Below are positions 35,912 to 45,674 of a stretch of DNA of 64,000 bases, piece by piece; the first letter of the stretch is position 1; every line of letters starts with the position of its first letter. This DNA is from Mesorhizobium ventifaucium. GTDB lineage: Bacteria > Pseudomonadota > Alphaproteobacteria > Rhizobiales > Rhizobiaceae. Below the pieces are notes generated by a model. The model did no database searches. It worked only from the letters and a program-made list of their open reading frames with translations, and was not told the origin of the DNA. The stretch lies in NCBI RefSeq assembly GCF_935822925.1, contig NZ_CAKXZS010000025.1, positions 19,341 through 83,340 of the forward strand, given 5' to 3'. The position numbers and the translations under genes are program-made.

Positions 35912-36841
<930 letters not shown>

Positions 36842-36877
36842 TCTCTCTCCGTGGGTGCGGCCGCCCATCCAGAGCCT

Positions 36878-37435
36878 CTACAGAGCGTGATAGCCGCGGT
36901 CGTGATAGATCAGCGGCCGCAAATTATCGCCCATACGCAGGCCTGTCACCTTGCCAAAAAGCACACGGTGGGTGGCCAGATCCTTGGTATCGATCAGTTC
37001 GCAGTCGAACACAGCGAGCGCGCCCTTCAGCGTCGGCGCGCCGGTCGAGATCGTATCCCACGCGCCGAGCGCGAAGCGTTCCTCGACGGGCAGGCCGGTG
37101 AGGCCGGAAAAGCCGACCGACAGCGCCTCCTGGTCCGAAGCCAGCGTGTTCAAGGCGAACTTGCCGTTTTGCACGAACGGCTCGTTCTTGGGATTTTCGC
37201 GATTGAGACAAACCAGGATGGTCGGCGGCGTGTCCGACACCGAACAGGCTGCAATGACAGTCGCACCGCGCCTGCCAGCGGGACCGTCGGTGGTGACCAC
37301 ATGGACGTGGCCGGCAAAATGGGCCATCGCGTCGCGATAGGCCTGCGGCCCTATGTCGTTCTTCTTCAGCACCGGCGATTTCCATTGGTTTGAAGCGAGA
37401 TGAACCCAACCGTTATATATGGCTGCATATTGCAT
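36878..37435 (-). CDS. Flavin reductase, RutF-like
   Basis: 185 aa. After a variable start it reads AYRDAMAHFAGHVHVVTTDG PAGRRGATVIAACSVSDTPP, then LVCLNRENPKNEPFVQNGKF and ends HDRGYHAL. This closely follows the RutF/DIM6-NTAB pattern of NAD(P)H:FMN reductases that feed flavin-dependent monooxygenases. No monooxygenase is adjacent. The start is uncertain: ATG 37435 is used, but a GTG at 37372 gives the usual family N-terminus and a TATATA stretch (about 37411-37417) could be the promoter. Confidence 0.85.
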   Translation of the reverse strand: MQYAAIYNGWVHLASNQWKSPVLKKNDIGPQAYRDAMAHFAGHVHVVTTDGPAGRRGATVIAACSVSDTPPTILVCLNRENPKNEPFVQNGKFALNTLASDQEALSVGFSGLTGLPVEERFALGAWDTISTGAPTLKGALAVFDCELIDTKDLATHRVLFGKVTGLRMGDNLRPLIYHDRGYHAL

Positions 37436-37563
37436 GCCACAAGCGAAGTGGTTGACATGCATCCTGAATTTCGCGTGTTGCGTGAAAGCTGACCAGCCTT
37501 TAGGTCTTGGCAGGAAGTGGCGCCGGCAAACACGCGACCGGCGCGGAGGAATTCTTCGCTCGC

Positions 37564-38649
37564 ATGCGACCCCGGACAACAGCCACGACAACGACAATAG
37601 CGGTGCTGGCCTGGCTGTCTCTCGCCGGTGATGCGAACGCTGAGACGCTGCTAGTCGGCGTCGCAGCACCACTATCCGGGCCGTCGGCGATCCTTGGCAA
37701 ACAGATCGAGGCGGGCGCCGGCCTGGCGGCAGCGGCGAACGGTTCTCAACTCAAGGTTGTCAACGACGGCTGCACGGCCGATGGCGGGGCTGCCGCGGCG
37801 AGGGAATTCGTTGCGGCGAAAGTCGGCGTGGTCGTCGGCTTCCTCTGCACCGAGGCGATCGAGGCGGCACTGCCGATCCTGAAGGATGCCAACATGCCGG
37901 TCATCACCGTCGGCGTGCGCACGGAAAGCCTGACCGACCGGCGCGCCAAGACCGGCTGGCCGGTCTTTCGACTTGGGCCGCGCGGCGATGACGAGCGCAA
38001 CGCCGTCGCCTCCAACCTCACCCGCCAATGGCAGAACGAGCTGTTCGCCATCGTCGACGACGGCACGATTTACGGCCGCGAAATCGCCGAGACGCTTCGG
38101 GCGGCAGCCGAGCAGTCGGCGCTGAAACCGGTGTTCGTCGACACATTCCGGCCGCAGCTCGACAACCAGATCGGGCTGATCGGGCGGCTGAGGAAAGCCG
38201 GTGCAACGCATGTCTTCGCCGGCGGCGACGGCGAAGACATCGCCATCATGGGCCGCGACGCCGGCCAGCTCGACGCCGGCATCACCTTTGCCGGCGGCGA
38301 AGCGTTGCGCACAGCGCCCGGCGACGTGCCTTATGCCACAGGCACGCTGATGATTGCGCCGCCCGAATGGGCCGATGTGGCCGACTCTAATGTGCTCGAA
38401 AGCTTTGCCGCACAAAAGATCGTGCCGGAGGGCTACACGCTGCCGGCCTATGCGGCGGTCGAGATCGCCAAGGCGGCGACGGCCCTGGCGGAAACCTCCG
38501 GCAAGCCACTGGCCGATGCGCTCACCGCGCAAGACTTTAGCACCGCGATCGGACCGATCCGCTTTGACGGCAAGGGCGACTTGACCGAAAACCTTTATCG
38601 GGTCTTCCGTTTCAACGGCGCAAATTTCGTGCCGGCGGAGGCCAAATGA
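37564..38649 (+). CDS. Branched-chain-amino-acid-type ABC binding protein (LivK/Peripla_BP_6)
   Basis: 361 aa periplasmic binding protein. The signal peptide MRPRTTATTTTIAVLAWLSL (cut after ANA) is followed by ETLLVGVAAPLSGPSAILGK and VVNDGCTADGGAAAAREFVA, the two-lobed LivK fold. The start at 37564 has GGAGGAA 12 bases upstream. No permease or ATPase genes are nearby, so it is an orphan binding protein. Its stop overlaps the start of the next gene (ATGA), tying it to a peptidase. Confidence 0.9.
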   Translation: MRPRTTATTTTIAVLAWLSLAGDANAETLLVGVAAPLSGPSAILGKQIEAGAGLAAAANGSQLKVVNDGCTADGGAAAAREFVAAKVGVVVGFLCTEAIEAALPILKDANMPVITVGVRTESLTDRRAKTGWPVFRLGPRGDDERNAVASNLTRQWQNELFAIVDDGTIYGREIAETLRAAAEQSALKPVFVDTFRPQLDNQIGLIGRLRKAGATHVFAGGDGEDIAIMGRDAGQLDAGITFAGGEALRTAPGDVPYATGTLMIAPPEWADVADSNVLESFAAQKIVPEGYTLPAYAAVEIAKAATALAETSGKPLADALTAQDFSTAIGPIRFDGKGDLTENLYRVFRFNGANFVPAEAK

Positions 38650-39668
38650 TGTTTCGCACAGGGCCGCGCAACCTCATCACCGATGTCGCCGGCCTGCGTG
38701 TCGGCAACGCTTCCGATGTGAGACTGAAATCCGGGGTGACCACCATCGTCTGCGACGAGCCGGCGGTGGCCGGTGTGCAGATCCTGGGCGGCGCGCCGGG
38801 CACCCGCGAGACCGACCTGCTCGAGCCGCACAATTCGATCGAGGCGATCCATGCCGTGGTGCTTTCGGGCGGCTCGGCCTTCGGTCTCGATGCTGCCTCC
38901 GGCGTGCAGGCGGCACTGCGCGAGAGGGGCATCGGCGTGGAGGTCGGCGGCGTTCGCGTGCCGATCGTGCCGGCGGCGATCCTGTTCGACCTGCGCAATG
39001 GCGGCGACAAGGACTGGGGCCGCTATCCGCCCTACCGCGATCTTGGCTATGCGGCGGCACAGGCTGTCAGCAGCGATTTTGCGCTGGGTACGGTCGGCGC
39101 GGGCACCGGTGCCCTGAGTTCCGGCCTCAAGGGCGGCCTCGGATCGGCCTCGGCGGAGCTCGACAGCGGCGTCACCATCGGCGCACTCGCCGCCGTCAAT
39201 CCGACCGGCTCGGTGACGATCGCCCAAACCCGCCACTTCTGGGCAGCGCCCTTTGAGATCGGCGACGAGTTCGGCGGGCTTGGCTATCCCTCGCCGATGC
39301 CGGAGGACGCGAAAACGATCCTGCTGAAGTTTCGCGACAAGCATATCGGGAAACGGGCGAAGGTTGGCGGCAACACGACCATCGCGATCATCGCCACGGA
39401 CGCCGTCCTCACCAAGGCTGCCGCCAAACGCCTGGCGATATCAGCGCATGACGGCTTCGTGCGCGCCATTTGGCCGACACACACGCCGGCCGACGGGGAT
39501 CTGGTTTTCGCGCTGGCGACCGGCAGAAGCGGTATCGAGCTCGCGCCCAACGACGCCATCGACCTCTACGCAGCGGCAGGCGCCACCATGGCACGCGCCA
39601 TCAGCCGCGGCGTCTTTGCCGCGACGCCTGCCAAAGGCGACCTGTTTCCGGTTTGGTCATCGCGCTGA
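38646..39668 (+). CDS. P1-family (DmpA/NylC-type) N-terminal nucleophile peptidase
   Basis: 340 aa. It starts RNLITDVAGLRVGNASDVRL KSGVTTIV and has LSGGSAFGLDAASGVQAALR in the middle, the DmpA/NylC fold. The self-cleavage site is likely Asn-Thr in GGNTTIAIIATDA near residue 240, as in nylon-oligomer hydrolase NylC; the new N-terminal Thr would be the nucleophile. Known members cut beta- or D-aminoacyl peptides or nylon oligomers. Coupled by a four-base overlap to a binding-protein gene. Confidence 0.9.
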   Translation: MMFRTGPRNLITDVAGLRVGNASDVRLKSGVTTIVCDEPAVAGVQILGGAPGTRETDLLEPHNSIEAIHAVVLSGGSAFGLDAASGVQAALRERGIGVEVGGVRVPIVPAAILFDLRNGGDKDWGRYPPYRDLGYAAAQAVSSDFALGTVGAGTGALSSGLKGGLGSASAELDSGVTIGALAAVNPTGSVTIAQTRHFWAAPFEIGDEFGGLGYPSPMPEDAKTILLKFRDKHIGKRAKVGGNTTIAIIATDAVLTKAAAKRLAISAHDGFVRAIWPTHTPADGDLVFALATGRSGIELAPNDAIDLYAAAGATMARAISRGVFAATPAKGDLFPVWSSR

Positions 39669-39716
39669 ATGCGCGCTGCCGCTATCAAATAGGCCCGTAA
39701 TCAAAATGGCCCGTGA

Positions 39717-39971
39717 TCAGGTGGGATCGGATTGTTCTTCCTCGAACGTGACCGCAACGTCCGAGTTCGCCGACAGCCGCACTTTCCGGCCCTCGACTTC
39801 GGCTACGAGGCTGAGCGGAATATAGTGATGATGCCCCCTGTGAGCGCCCTCGCCGCTGTCGCGCTTGGTCAGCTTGATTCGTTGTCCCTCAACTTTGTCG
39901 ACGGTGCCGACATGGACGCCGTCGGCGCCGATCACTTCCATATGTTCGCGAATGCTGGCTGCATCGGTCAT
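39717..39971 (-). CDS. DUF2171 domain protein
   Basis: 84 aa: MTDAASIREHMEVIGADGVH VGTVDKVEGQRIKLTKRD, then HHHYIPLSLVAEVEGRKVRL. This is the DUF2171 family, a PRC-barrel-like small domain. Function unknown; similar proteins are stress-related in rhizobia. It is convergent with the peptidase gene. Confidence 0.9.
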   Translation of the reverse strand: MTDAASIREHMEVIGADGVHVGTVDKVEGQRIKLTKRDSGEGAHRGHHHYIPLSLVAEVEGRKVRLSANSDVAVTFEEEQSDPT

Positions 39972-40113
39972 CGTGGGTTCTCCATATCAAGCTGCCAACA
40001 TAAACAAATGGCGGCACGATTGGATGCATCGGGTTTGCGTTTCAGAGGGCACGACGTTTTGACGATGTCGTGATAGTGATCGAAACAACGCCGGCTGCTC
40101 AAACGGAAATCCG

Positions 40114-40839
40114 ATGCGAATTCTTGTCCTGTTTGCCGTTTCCCTCCTTGCCCAGTTTGCAACTTCGCTCGACGCGCATGCCGGCGACGTCGCCGAGCTT
40201 GAAATCCTCGGCTTCACCGGGGATGGCGGCATCTTCGCCTTCGAGGAATATGGCGTCCAGGACGGATCGGGATTCCCCTATGCCAATCGCTATTACATCA
40301 ACACCGCGGACGACAGTTTTCTCAAGAGCACACCGATCAGGGTGCGGCTTGACGACGAAAACGCAACGCTCGACGCGGCGCGCCTTGCAGCCCAGCAGAA
40401 AGGTGAAGCTATCATCAAACAAGCGGAATTGACCGCGAACCGAGGCATCACCGCCGGCTTCAACCCGGTGACCGAACTTTCGGCCGATCCGTTCCGCATG
40501 GTGGTCAACCCGCGGCCGATCTTTTCGCCGGTCGACGATCCGCTCGAGTTCCGGGTCGACGAGATCGGTATGAACGACACGGAAGCCTGCCAGAGCCTTG
40601 GCGAGATCAACGGCTTTCGCTTGCTGCGCATCGAGGCGAAAGACGGCGGCAAGACTGAGCTCCTGCACGAGGACAAGTCGATCCCCAAAAGCAGAGGCTG
40701 CCCGAACGGCTATCGGATCGGCGCGGTGCAGACATTTTCGTTGCAAGGCCTCAGCGCCTATGCCGTGCTGATCGCGGTGCGCCAGTACGGCTTCGAAGGG
40801 CCGGATTTTCGCTGGATCGCGGTGACCGGCCGGCTGTGA
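40114..40839 (+). CDS. Secreted DUF2259 protein
   Basis: 241 aa with a signal peptide (MRILVLFAVSLLAQFATSLD AHA). The mature part starts GDVAELEILGFTGDGGIFAF EEYGVQDGSGFPYANRYYIN, the DUF2259 pattern of predicted periplasmic proteins. Function unknown. The following broken gene starts with a GTG that overlaps this stop. Confidence 0.88.
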   Translation: MRILVLFAVSLLAQFATSLDAHAGDVAELEILGFTGDGGIFAFEEYGVQDGSGFPYANRYYINTADDSFLKSTPIRVRLDDENATLDAARLAAQQKGEAIIKQAELTANRGITAGFNPVTELSADPFRMVVNPRPIFSPVDDPLEFRVDEIGMNDTEACQSLGEINGFRLLRIEAKDGGKTELLHEDKSIPKSRGCPNGYRIGAVQTFSLQGLSAYAVLIAVRQYGFEGPDFRWIAVTGRL

Positions 40840-41353
40840 CGCCGCTTCCCGGCATACGCAACCGAGTCCTGGATCGCATCCGCAACGCCTTGCCGTCGCC
40901 GTGCGCCGCGGTTTGCGGCGCCCTGCTATGGGCCGCAGCGATGGGCGCCAGCGCGCTTGTCAATCTGCTGCTGGACGACTGGGGGACCCCGGCAAATATC
41001 CGCTTCGTCTCGTTGCTCCATGCGGCGGCGGTGCCCTGGCCTTTCCGGTTGGCCTGTTCCTTGCGCGGCTCATCTCGCTCGGAAGGCATTGGCAAGTTGC
41101 CTTGGCGGCCGCGTTTGTCTGCCTTCTTGCCACCACGATCGGCCTCACCGGAGGGCTCTTTGCGCTGCAATACCGTTCCTACTAGGCCCAGTGGCATGAA
41201 CCTGCACTGACCATTGCCTGGTCCATCCAGTTCGTGCACACAGTGGCAACAGCGTTCTATCAATTCATCGTGCTGGGCATCCGGCTTTATTTTCCGCTCG
41301 GTTTCATCGCGCTTGCTCTCGCCAGCATCTGGTTTGCGCGGCAGCAGCGTTGA
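40836..41353 (+). pseudogene. Small inner-membrane protein, frameshift plus in-frame stop
   Basis: Reading GTG 40836 gives MTPLPGIRNRVLDRIRNALP SPC and a membrane segment (ALLWAAAMGASALVNLLL). At about 41025-41033 (GCGGCGGCGG) the frame must shift by -1 to reach GGALAFPVGLFLARLISLGR and AAAFVCLLATTIGLTGGLF. A TAG at 41183-41185 then interrupts YRSYY, and the same frame continues EPALTIAWSIQFVHTVATAF and YFPLGFIALALASIWFARQQ to 41351. Together four membrane segments, about 171 aa. It is translationally coupled to the DUF2259 gene. Family not recognised. Confidence 0.68.
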
Positions 41354-41412
41354 GCATTTTGTCTGCCTCTGTTACGACGCGGGCGAACGCTCTCGCAAGT
41401 CAGGACTGACCG

Positions 41413-42720
41413 ATGATCCCTCGCTACTCCCGGCCGGAAATGGTGGCCATCTGGTCGCCCGAAACCCGGTTCCGCATCTGGTTCGAGATCGAGGCCTACG
41501 CTTGCGACGCGCTGGCCGAGCTCGGCGTGATCCCGAAGGAGGCCGCCAAAACCATCTGGGAAAAAGGCGGGGCGGCGAAGTTCGACGTCGAGGCGATCGA
41601 CGAGATCGAGCGCGTCACCAAGCACGACGTCATCGCCTTCCTCACCCACCTCAGCGAATTCGTCGGGCCGGACGCCCGCTTCATTCATCAGGGCATGACG
41701 TCCTCGGACGTTCTCGACACCTGCTTTGCCGTGCAGCTCACCCGCGCCAGCGACATCCTTCTGGCCGACATCGACGGCCTGCTTGCGGCGCTCAAGCGCC
41801 GCGCCTTTGAACACAAGGACACCGTCACCGTCGGCCGCAGCCACGGCATCCATGCCGAGCCGACCACCTTCGGCGTCAAGCTGGCGCAGGCCTATGCCGA
41901 GTTCTCGCGCTGCCGCGAGCGGCTGGTGCACGCGCGGGAGGATATTGCGACATGCGCCATATCAGGTGCTGTCGGCACCTTCGCCAACATCGATCCCTAT
42001 GTCGAAGAACATGTGGCGAAGAAACTTGGATTGAAGCCGGAGCCGGTGTCGACGCAGGTGATCCCGCGCGACCGCCATGCGATGTTCTTTACGACGCTCG
42101 GTGTCATCGCCTCGTCGATCGAACGGCTGGCGACAGAAATCCGCCATCTGCAGCGCACAGAGGTACTGGAGGCTGAAGAGTATTTTTCGCCCGGGCAAAA
42201 GGGCTCGTCAGCGATGCCGCACAAGCGTAACCCGGTGCTGACCGAAAACCTTACCGGGCTTGCGCGCATGGTGCGTTCGTTCGCGCTGCCGGCGATGGAG
42301 AACGTGGCGCTCTGGCACGAGCGCGACATTTCGCATTCGTCGGTCGAGCGCATGATCGGCCCGGATGCGACGGTGACGCTCGATTTCGCGCTGTCGCGGC
42401 TGACCAGTGTCATCGACAGATTGCTCGTCTATCCCGACAACATGCTGAAGAACATGAACAAGTTCCGCGGCCTTGTGCATTCGCAGCGTGTGCTGCTGGC
42501 GCTGACCCAGGCCGGCGTCAGCCGTGAGGACGCCTACCGGCTGGTGCAGCGAAACGCCATGAAAGTATGGGAGCAAGGGGCTGATTTCCTTGAGGAACTT
42601 TTGGCCGACAGGGAGGTCACCTCAGCCTTGCCCGAGGCCGATATTCGTGAAAAATTCGACCTTGGCTATCATACCAAGCATGTCGACACGATCTTCAAGC
42701 GGGTGTTCGGAGAAGCGTGA
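41413..42720 (+). CDS. purB: Adenylosuccinate lyase
   Basis: 435 aa. Fumarase/aspartase superfamily enzyme of purine synthesis (SAICAR to AICAR, and adenylosuccinate to AMP). It starts MIPRYSRPEMVAIWSPETRF. The superfamily signature KGSSAMPHKRNPV with the mobile catalytic Ser lies near residue 265, and FIHQGMTSSDVLDTCFAVQL and GRSHGIHAEPTTFGVK carry the general acid/base His residues. Length and start are normal. It precedes the purC-S-Q group by 3.5 kb. Confidence 0.97.
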   Translation: MIPRYSRPEMVAIWSPETRFRIWFEIEAYACDALAELGVIPKEAAKTIWEKGGAAKFDVEAIDEIERVTKHDVIAFLTHLSEFVGPDARFIHQGMTSSDVLDTCFAVQLTRASDILLADIDGLLAALKRRAFEHKDTVTVGRSHGIHAEPTTFGVKLAQAYAEFSRCRERLVHAREDIATCAISGAVGTFANIDPYVEEHVAKKLGLKPEPVSTQVIPRDRHAMFFTTLGVIASSIERLATEIRHLQRTEVLEAEEYFSPGQKGSSAMPHKRNPVLTENLTGLARMVRSFALPAMENVALWHERDISHSSVERMIGPDATVTLDFALSRLTSVIDRLLVYPDNMLKNMNKFRGLVHSQRVLLALTQAGVSREDAYRLVQRNAMKVWEQGADFLEELLADREVTSALPEADIREKFDLGYHTKHVDTIFKRVFGEA

Positions 42721-42748
42721 GGCCACGCTGACCTTGTTTTGCGAGGCC

Positions 42749-42860
42749 ACCTTCTCCTACAACAAGGGGAGAAGGTAAGACGGCGTCGACCTCGCCGCCA
42801 ACCATCGAACTGCGAGATTTGCCGAGGCGCAAACGGCAGGCTCGCCCTTCTCCCCTTGTG
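42749..42860. repeat. Intergenic half-copies of the CTTCTCCCC palindrome
   Basis: ACCTTCTCC pairs with GGAGAAGGT at 42749-42776, and a second half-copy CCCTTCTCCCCTTGTG lies at 42845-42860. Both belong to the same family as 13074-13097. The rest of 42721-42947 holds no gene. Confidence 0.65.
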
Positions 42861-42947
42861 TTAGAGGTGGAACGGCCCGCAGCGCCGAGGGGTGTTCCAG
42901 CCAGCGCAGCCTTCACCTGCTCAGCGCGCACCGTCAGATTCGAAGAA

Positions 42948-43865
42948 TCAAGCCTTGCCGGGAACGGTCCTGATCACCGTTCCCCATGGATCCTCGCTGG
43001 TCGCTGCATCAGTCACATTGTCGGATCGCATTTCGACCCAAGCCAGGCCGGACCGGGAAGGATCGCGCCGGCCGGCGCCGGAACTCTGCCACGCATTGGC
43101 GCCGATGTGGTGGTGGTAGCCGCCTGACGACAGGAACACCGCCGCGCCACCATATTTCGCCACCGTGTCGAAGCCGAATTCCTGGTGCCACCAGGCTTCG
43201 GCGTCTTCCGGCCGACCGACGCGCAGATGGACGTGGCCGATGATGCTGTTGTCCGGCATGCCCTGCCAGCCGGCATCGCCGGCCGGCACTTCGGCGACGA
43301 CCGACGAAATATTCAGCCGTTCGGTCGCCATCGCTATCTTGTCGCCATTCCATTTCCAGTCTTCATGGCGGCGGTCGGCATAGATCTCGATGCCGTTACC
43401 TTCAGGATCGGTCAGGTAGAGCGCCTCGCTGACCAGATGGTCGGAAGCACCGTCGATGCCGATATTGTTGGCGATGGCGTGGTTGATCCAGCGCCCGAGG
43501 TCGGCCCGGCTGGGCAGCAGGAAGGCTGTGTGGAAGAGGCCGGCGCTGCGCGGATCGTCGGGCTTCGCCGTTGCATCGGCCTCGATGTCGAGCAAGGGAC
43601 GATTGGCGGCGCCCAGCGTGATCGTGCCGCCGGCGCGGCTCAGTTCCCGCAGACCGACGACGTCGTGATAATAGGCAGCGAGATTTTCGGCATCTCGCGC
43701 CCGCAACCCGACACGGGCAACGCTGACCGGGGTCGTGGCGGCAAAAGGCAATTCGCTCATCAAAGTCTCCGTTTGGGCGGCCTTCGACGAGATCCCCAAA
43801 GCCAGGAGCCCGGCGCCACCTACCATTGTACGTCGTGTCAGTTCCAAATCCTGGGTCTCATGCAC
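42948..43865 (-). CDS. VOC-family ring-cleaving dioxygenase (CatE-like), possibly Tat-exported
   Basis: 305 aa from GTG 43865. Two vicinal-oxygen-chelate modules are visible: VARVGLRARDAENLAAYYHD and FHTAFLLPSRADLGRWINHA, ending in HLVSEALYLTDPEGNGIEIY; the second module has IIGHVHLRVGRPEDAEAWWH and GYHHHIGANAW. It resembles catechol-2,3-dioxygenase CatE. The upstream start gives a leader LTRRTMVGGAGLLALGISSK A that looks like a twin-arginine signal. An inner ATG at 43760, with a good GGAGA site, would give a 270-aa cytosolic form. Confidence 0.85.
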   Translation of the reverse strand: MHETQDLELTRRTMVGGAGLLALGISSKAAQTETLMSELPFAATTPVSVARVGLRARDAENLAAYYHDVVGLRELSRAGGTITLGAANRPLLDIEADATAKPDDPRSAGLFHTAFLLPSRADLGRWINHAIANNIGIDGASDHLVSEALYLTDPEGNGIEIYADRRHEDWKWNGDKIAMATERLNISSVVAEVPAGDAGWQGMPDNSIIGHVHLRVGRPEDAEAWWHQEFGFDTVAKYGGAAVFLSSGGYHHHIGANAWQSSGAGRRDPSRSGLAWVEMRSDNVTDAATSEDPWGTVIRTVPGKA

Positions 43866-43979
43866 ACGGCTGTTTCTTTTCCCGATGAGAGATCGTCGTT
43901 CTCGATCGTTCACACAAGACGCCAAGAAGCGAACATGGTGTTCACTATTGTGAGCAATCGCAAATGATCAGACCCAGTT

Positions 43980-44027
43980 GCGCATGATCTTATACAAAAA
44001 CCGCTTCACACTTTTGGGATCATGCGC
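43980..44027. repeat. Short palindromic repeat, GCGCATGATC...GATCATGCGC type
   Basis: Same core as the copy at 34240-34287. It lies in the divergent promoter region between the dioxygenase gene and the RBBP9-like hydrolase gene, only about 30 bases ahead of the latter's start. Confidence 0.8.
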
Positions 44028-44055
44028 GGTTGCACGAAACCGTGTCCCTCGCTAC

Positions 44056-44613
44056 ATGCGCGCCATGAAAGTCAGGGATGCAGACATTCTCATCGTGCCG
44101 GGCTACACCAATTCCGGCCCCGACCATTGGCAGAGCCGCTGGCAATCGAAATTGTCGACGGCGCGGCGCGTCGAGCAGGCGGAATGGTCGAAGCCAGTGC
44201 GCGAGGATTGGACGGCGAGCGTGGCGAAGGCGGTGAATGAGGCCGAGCGGCCGGTCGTCATCGTCGCGCACTCACTCGGCGTCGCCGCCGTGATCCAGGC
44301 AATGCCCCAGTTCCAACGCCCGGTCGCCGGAGCCTTCTTCGTGGCGCCGCCCGACGTCGCCAACCCCAAGATAAAACCCAGGCACCTGATGACCTTCGGC
44401 CCTTATCCGCGCGAGCCGCTGGCATTTCCCTCGGTGATGATCGCCAGCCGCAACGACCCGTTCTGCACGTTCGAGGTGGCCGAGGACATTGCCGGCGCCT
44501 GGGGTTCACTGTTCATCGACGCTGGCGAGGCCGGACATCTCAACGCCGATTCCGGCTTCGGCCCATGGCCGGAAGGCTCGATGACGTTCGCCAAATTCCT
44601 GACGGACCTTTAG
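44056..44613 (+). CDS. RBBP9/YdeN-family serine hydrolase
   Basis: 185 aa. It starts ILIVPGYTNSGPDHWQSRWQ and has the nucleophile elbow VIVAHSLGVAAVIQ, MIASRNDPFCTFEVAEDIA with the Asp, and GEAGHLNADSGFGPWPEG with the His. This is the RBBP9/YdeN (UPF0227-like) alpha/beta-hydrolase family; substrate unknown. Start 44056 or 44065 cannot be separated; no strong ribosome site. Confidence 0.9.
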   Translation: MRAMKVRDADILIVPGYTNSGPDHWQSRWQSKLSTARRVEQAEWSKPVREDWTASVAKAVNEAERPVVIVAHSLGVAAVIQAMPQFQRPVAGAFFVAPPDVANPKIKPRHLMTFGPYPREPLAFPSVMIASRNDPFCTFEVAEDIAGAWGSLFIDAGEAGHLNADSGFGPWPEGSMTFAKFLTDL

Positions 44614-44697
44614 TGCATGTCGCCCAAAAGCATGCCCTCGGGCCTGACCCGAGGGTGCGCAGCGGTTTTGGGACAACGACATGCATAAAAACAAAAC
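44614..44697. repeat. Palindromic intergenic repeat, copy C of the TGCATGTCG family (inverted)
   Basis: Begins with TGCATGTCGCCC right after the stop codon of the hydrolase and ends CGACATGCATAAAAACAAAA. It contains the GCAGCGGTTTTGGG core and a CCTCGGG-CCTGA-CCCGAGG hairpin, so it is the reverse complement of the 5322-5432 type. It separates two convergent genes. Confidence 0.85.
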
Positions 44698-44698
44698 T

Positions 44699-45472
44699 CT
44701 AGGATCCGATCGAGTCCCTCACGCTCTTCAGCAGAGTCTTTGCCCCCAGACCGATCAGCGCGTGCTCGGAGCCCATCGCCAGCAGCCGGTAGCCCATCGA
44801 CACCACACGGCCGGCGATGGCCGGCTCGATGACGTAGATCGCGGCATGCTTGCCGGCCTTGCGTGTCCGCTCGGCGATCGAGGCAACTGTTTCCATCATG
44901 CTTTCGAGCGTCGAGTTGACGGCCGCGCCGTTCGACCAGGCAATCGAAAAATCCGATGGGCCGAGGAAGATGCCATCGATACCCGGCGTGTCGAGGATGC
45001 CGTCGAGCGCATCGAGCGCGGCGCGGGTCTCGACCATGGCGAAGGCCATGGTGCGCTCGTTGCTGTCGCGCAGCCAGTCGGCATAGTCGCCCTTGCCATG
45101 ACGCGGAAAGGCATAAGTCGGACCCCAGGAGCGCTCGCCGAGCGGCGGGTACTTCATGGCGGCGGCAAACAGCCTGGCGTCCGCCACCGAATTCACCATC
45201 GGCGCAATCACCGCTTCTGCTCCGAAATCGACCGCGCGGCTGGCCATGTCGAAGCGGCCGACCGGAATGCGCACCAGCGCCGGTTTGTTGGCGGCCAGCA
45301 CCGGCCCAAGGCCGCGCAACACGCTGTCCTCGTGATGTCCACCATGCTGCATGTCGAGCGTGACGGCATCGAAACCTTGTCTGGCAAGAATCTCGACCGT
45401 CAGGGCATCAGGTACGCCGGACCATGCGGTGCACAAGGTTTCATCGGCCGCAAGGCGTGACTTCAGGGACAT
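44699..45472 (-). CDS. HpcH/HpaI-type class II aldolase
   Basis: 257 aa. It starts MSLKSRLAADETLCTAWSGV PDAL and has FDAVTLDMQHGGHHEDSVLR, a metal-binding ETRAALDALDGIL and DGIFLGPSDFSIAWSNG, the hallmarks of HpcH/HpaI aldolases. These split 4-hydroxy-2-keto acids into pyruvate and an aldehyde. Start 45472 has AAGGAAGG 5 bases upstream. Substrate unknown. Confidence 0.92.
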   Translation of the reverse strand: MSLKSRLAADETLCTAWSGVPDALTVEILARQGFDAVTLDMQHGGHHEDSVLRGLGPVLAANKPALVRIPVGRFDMASRAVDFGAEAVIAPMVNSVADARLFAAAMKYPPLGERSWGPTYAFPRHGKGDYADWLRDSNERTMAFAMVETRAALDALDGILDTPGIDGIFLGPSDFSIAWSNGAAVNSTLESMMETVASIAERTRKAGKHAAIYVIEPAIAGRVVSMGYRLLAMGSEHALIGLGAKTLLKSVRDSIGS

Positions 45473-45609
45473 GGGCGCCTTCCTTATTCGACCTCGCATC
45501 GGCCCGGAATCAGCCCGATGCGAGGAGTCAAAATTGAGCGTACTTGGTGCGTCCGAATGGATGCATGTCGCTCTAATGCAGTTCAGCCGGAAACAGCTGC
45601 AAAGGCAAA

Positions 45610-45637
45610 GAAAAACCGCCCGGAGGGGCGAGGCGGT
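45610..45637 (-). terminator. Rho-independent terminator of the ATPase inhibitor gene
   Basis: On the minus strand ACCGCC-TCGCCCCTCCG-GGCGGT is followed by TTTTTCTTT. It lies about 40 bases past the stop of the zeta-subunit gene. Confidence 0.8.
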
Positions 45638-45674
45638 CGATTGGTCCAGCGTGTCGACTGGCTCAGAGCAAGGA

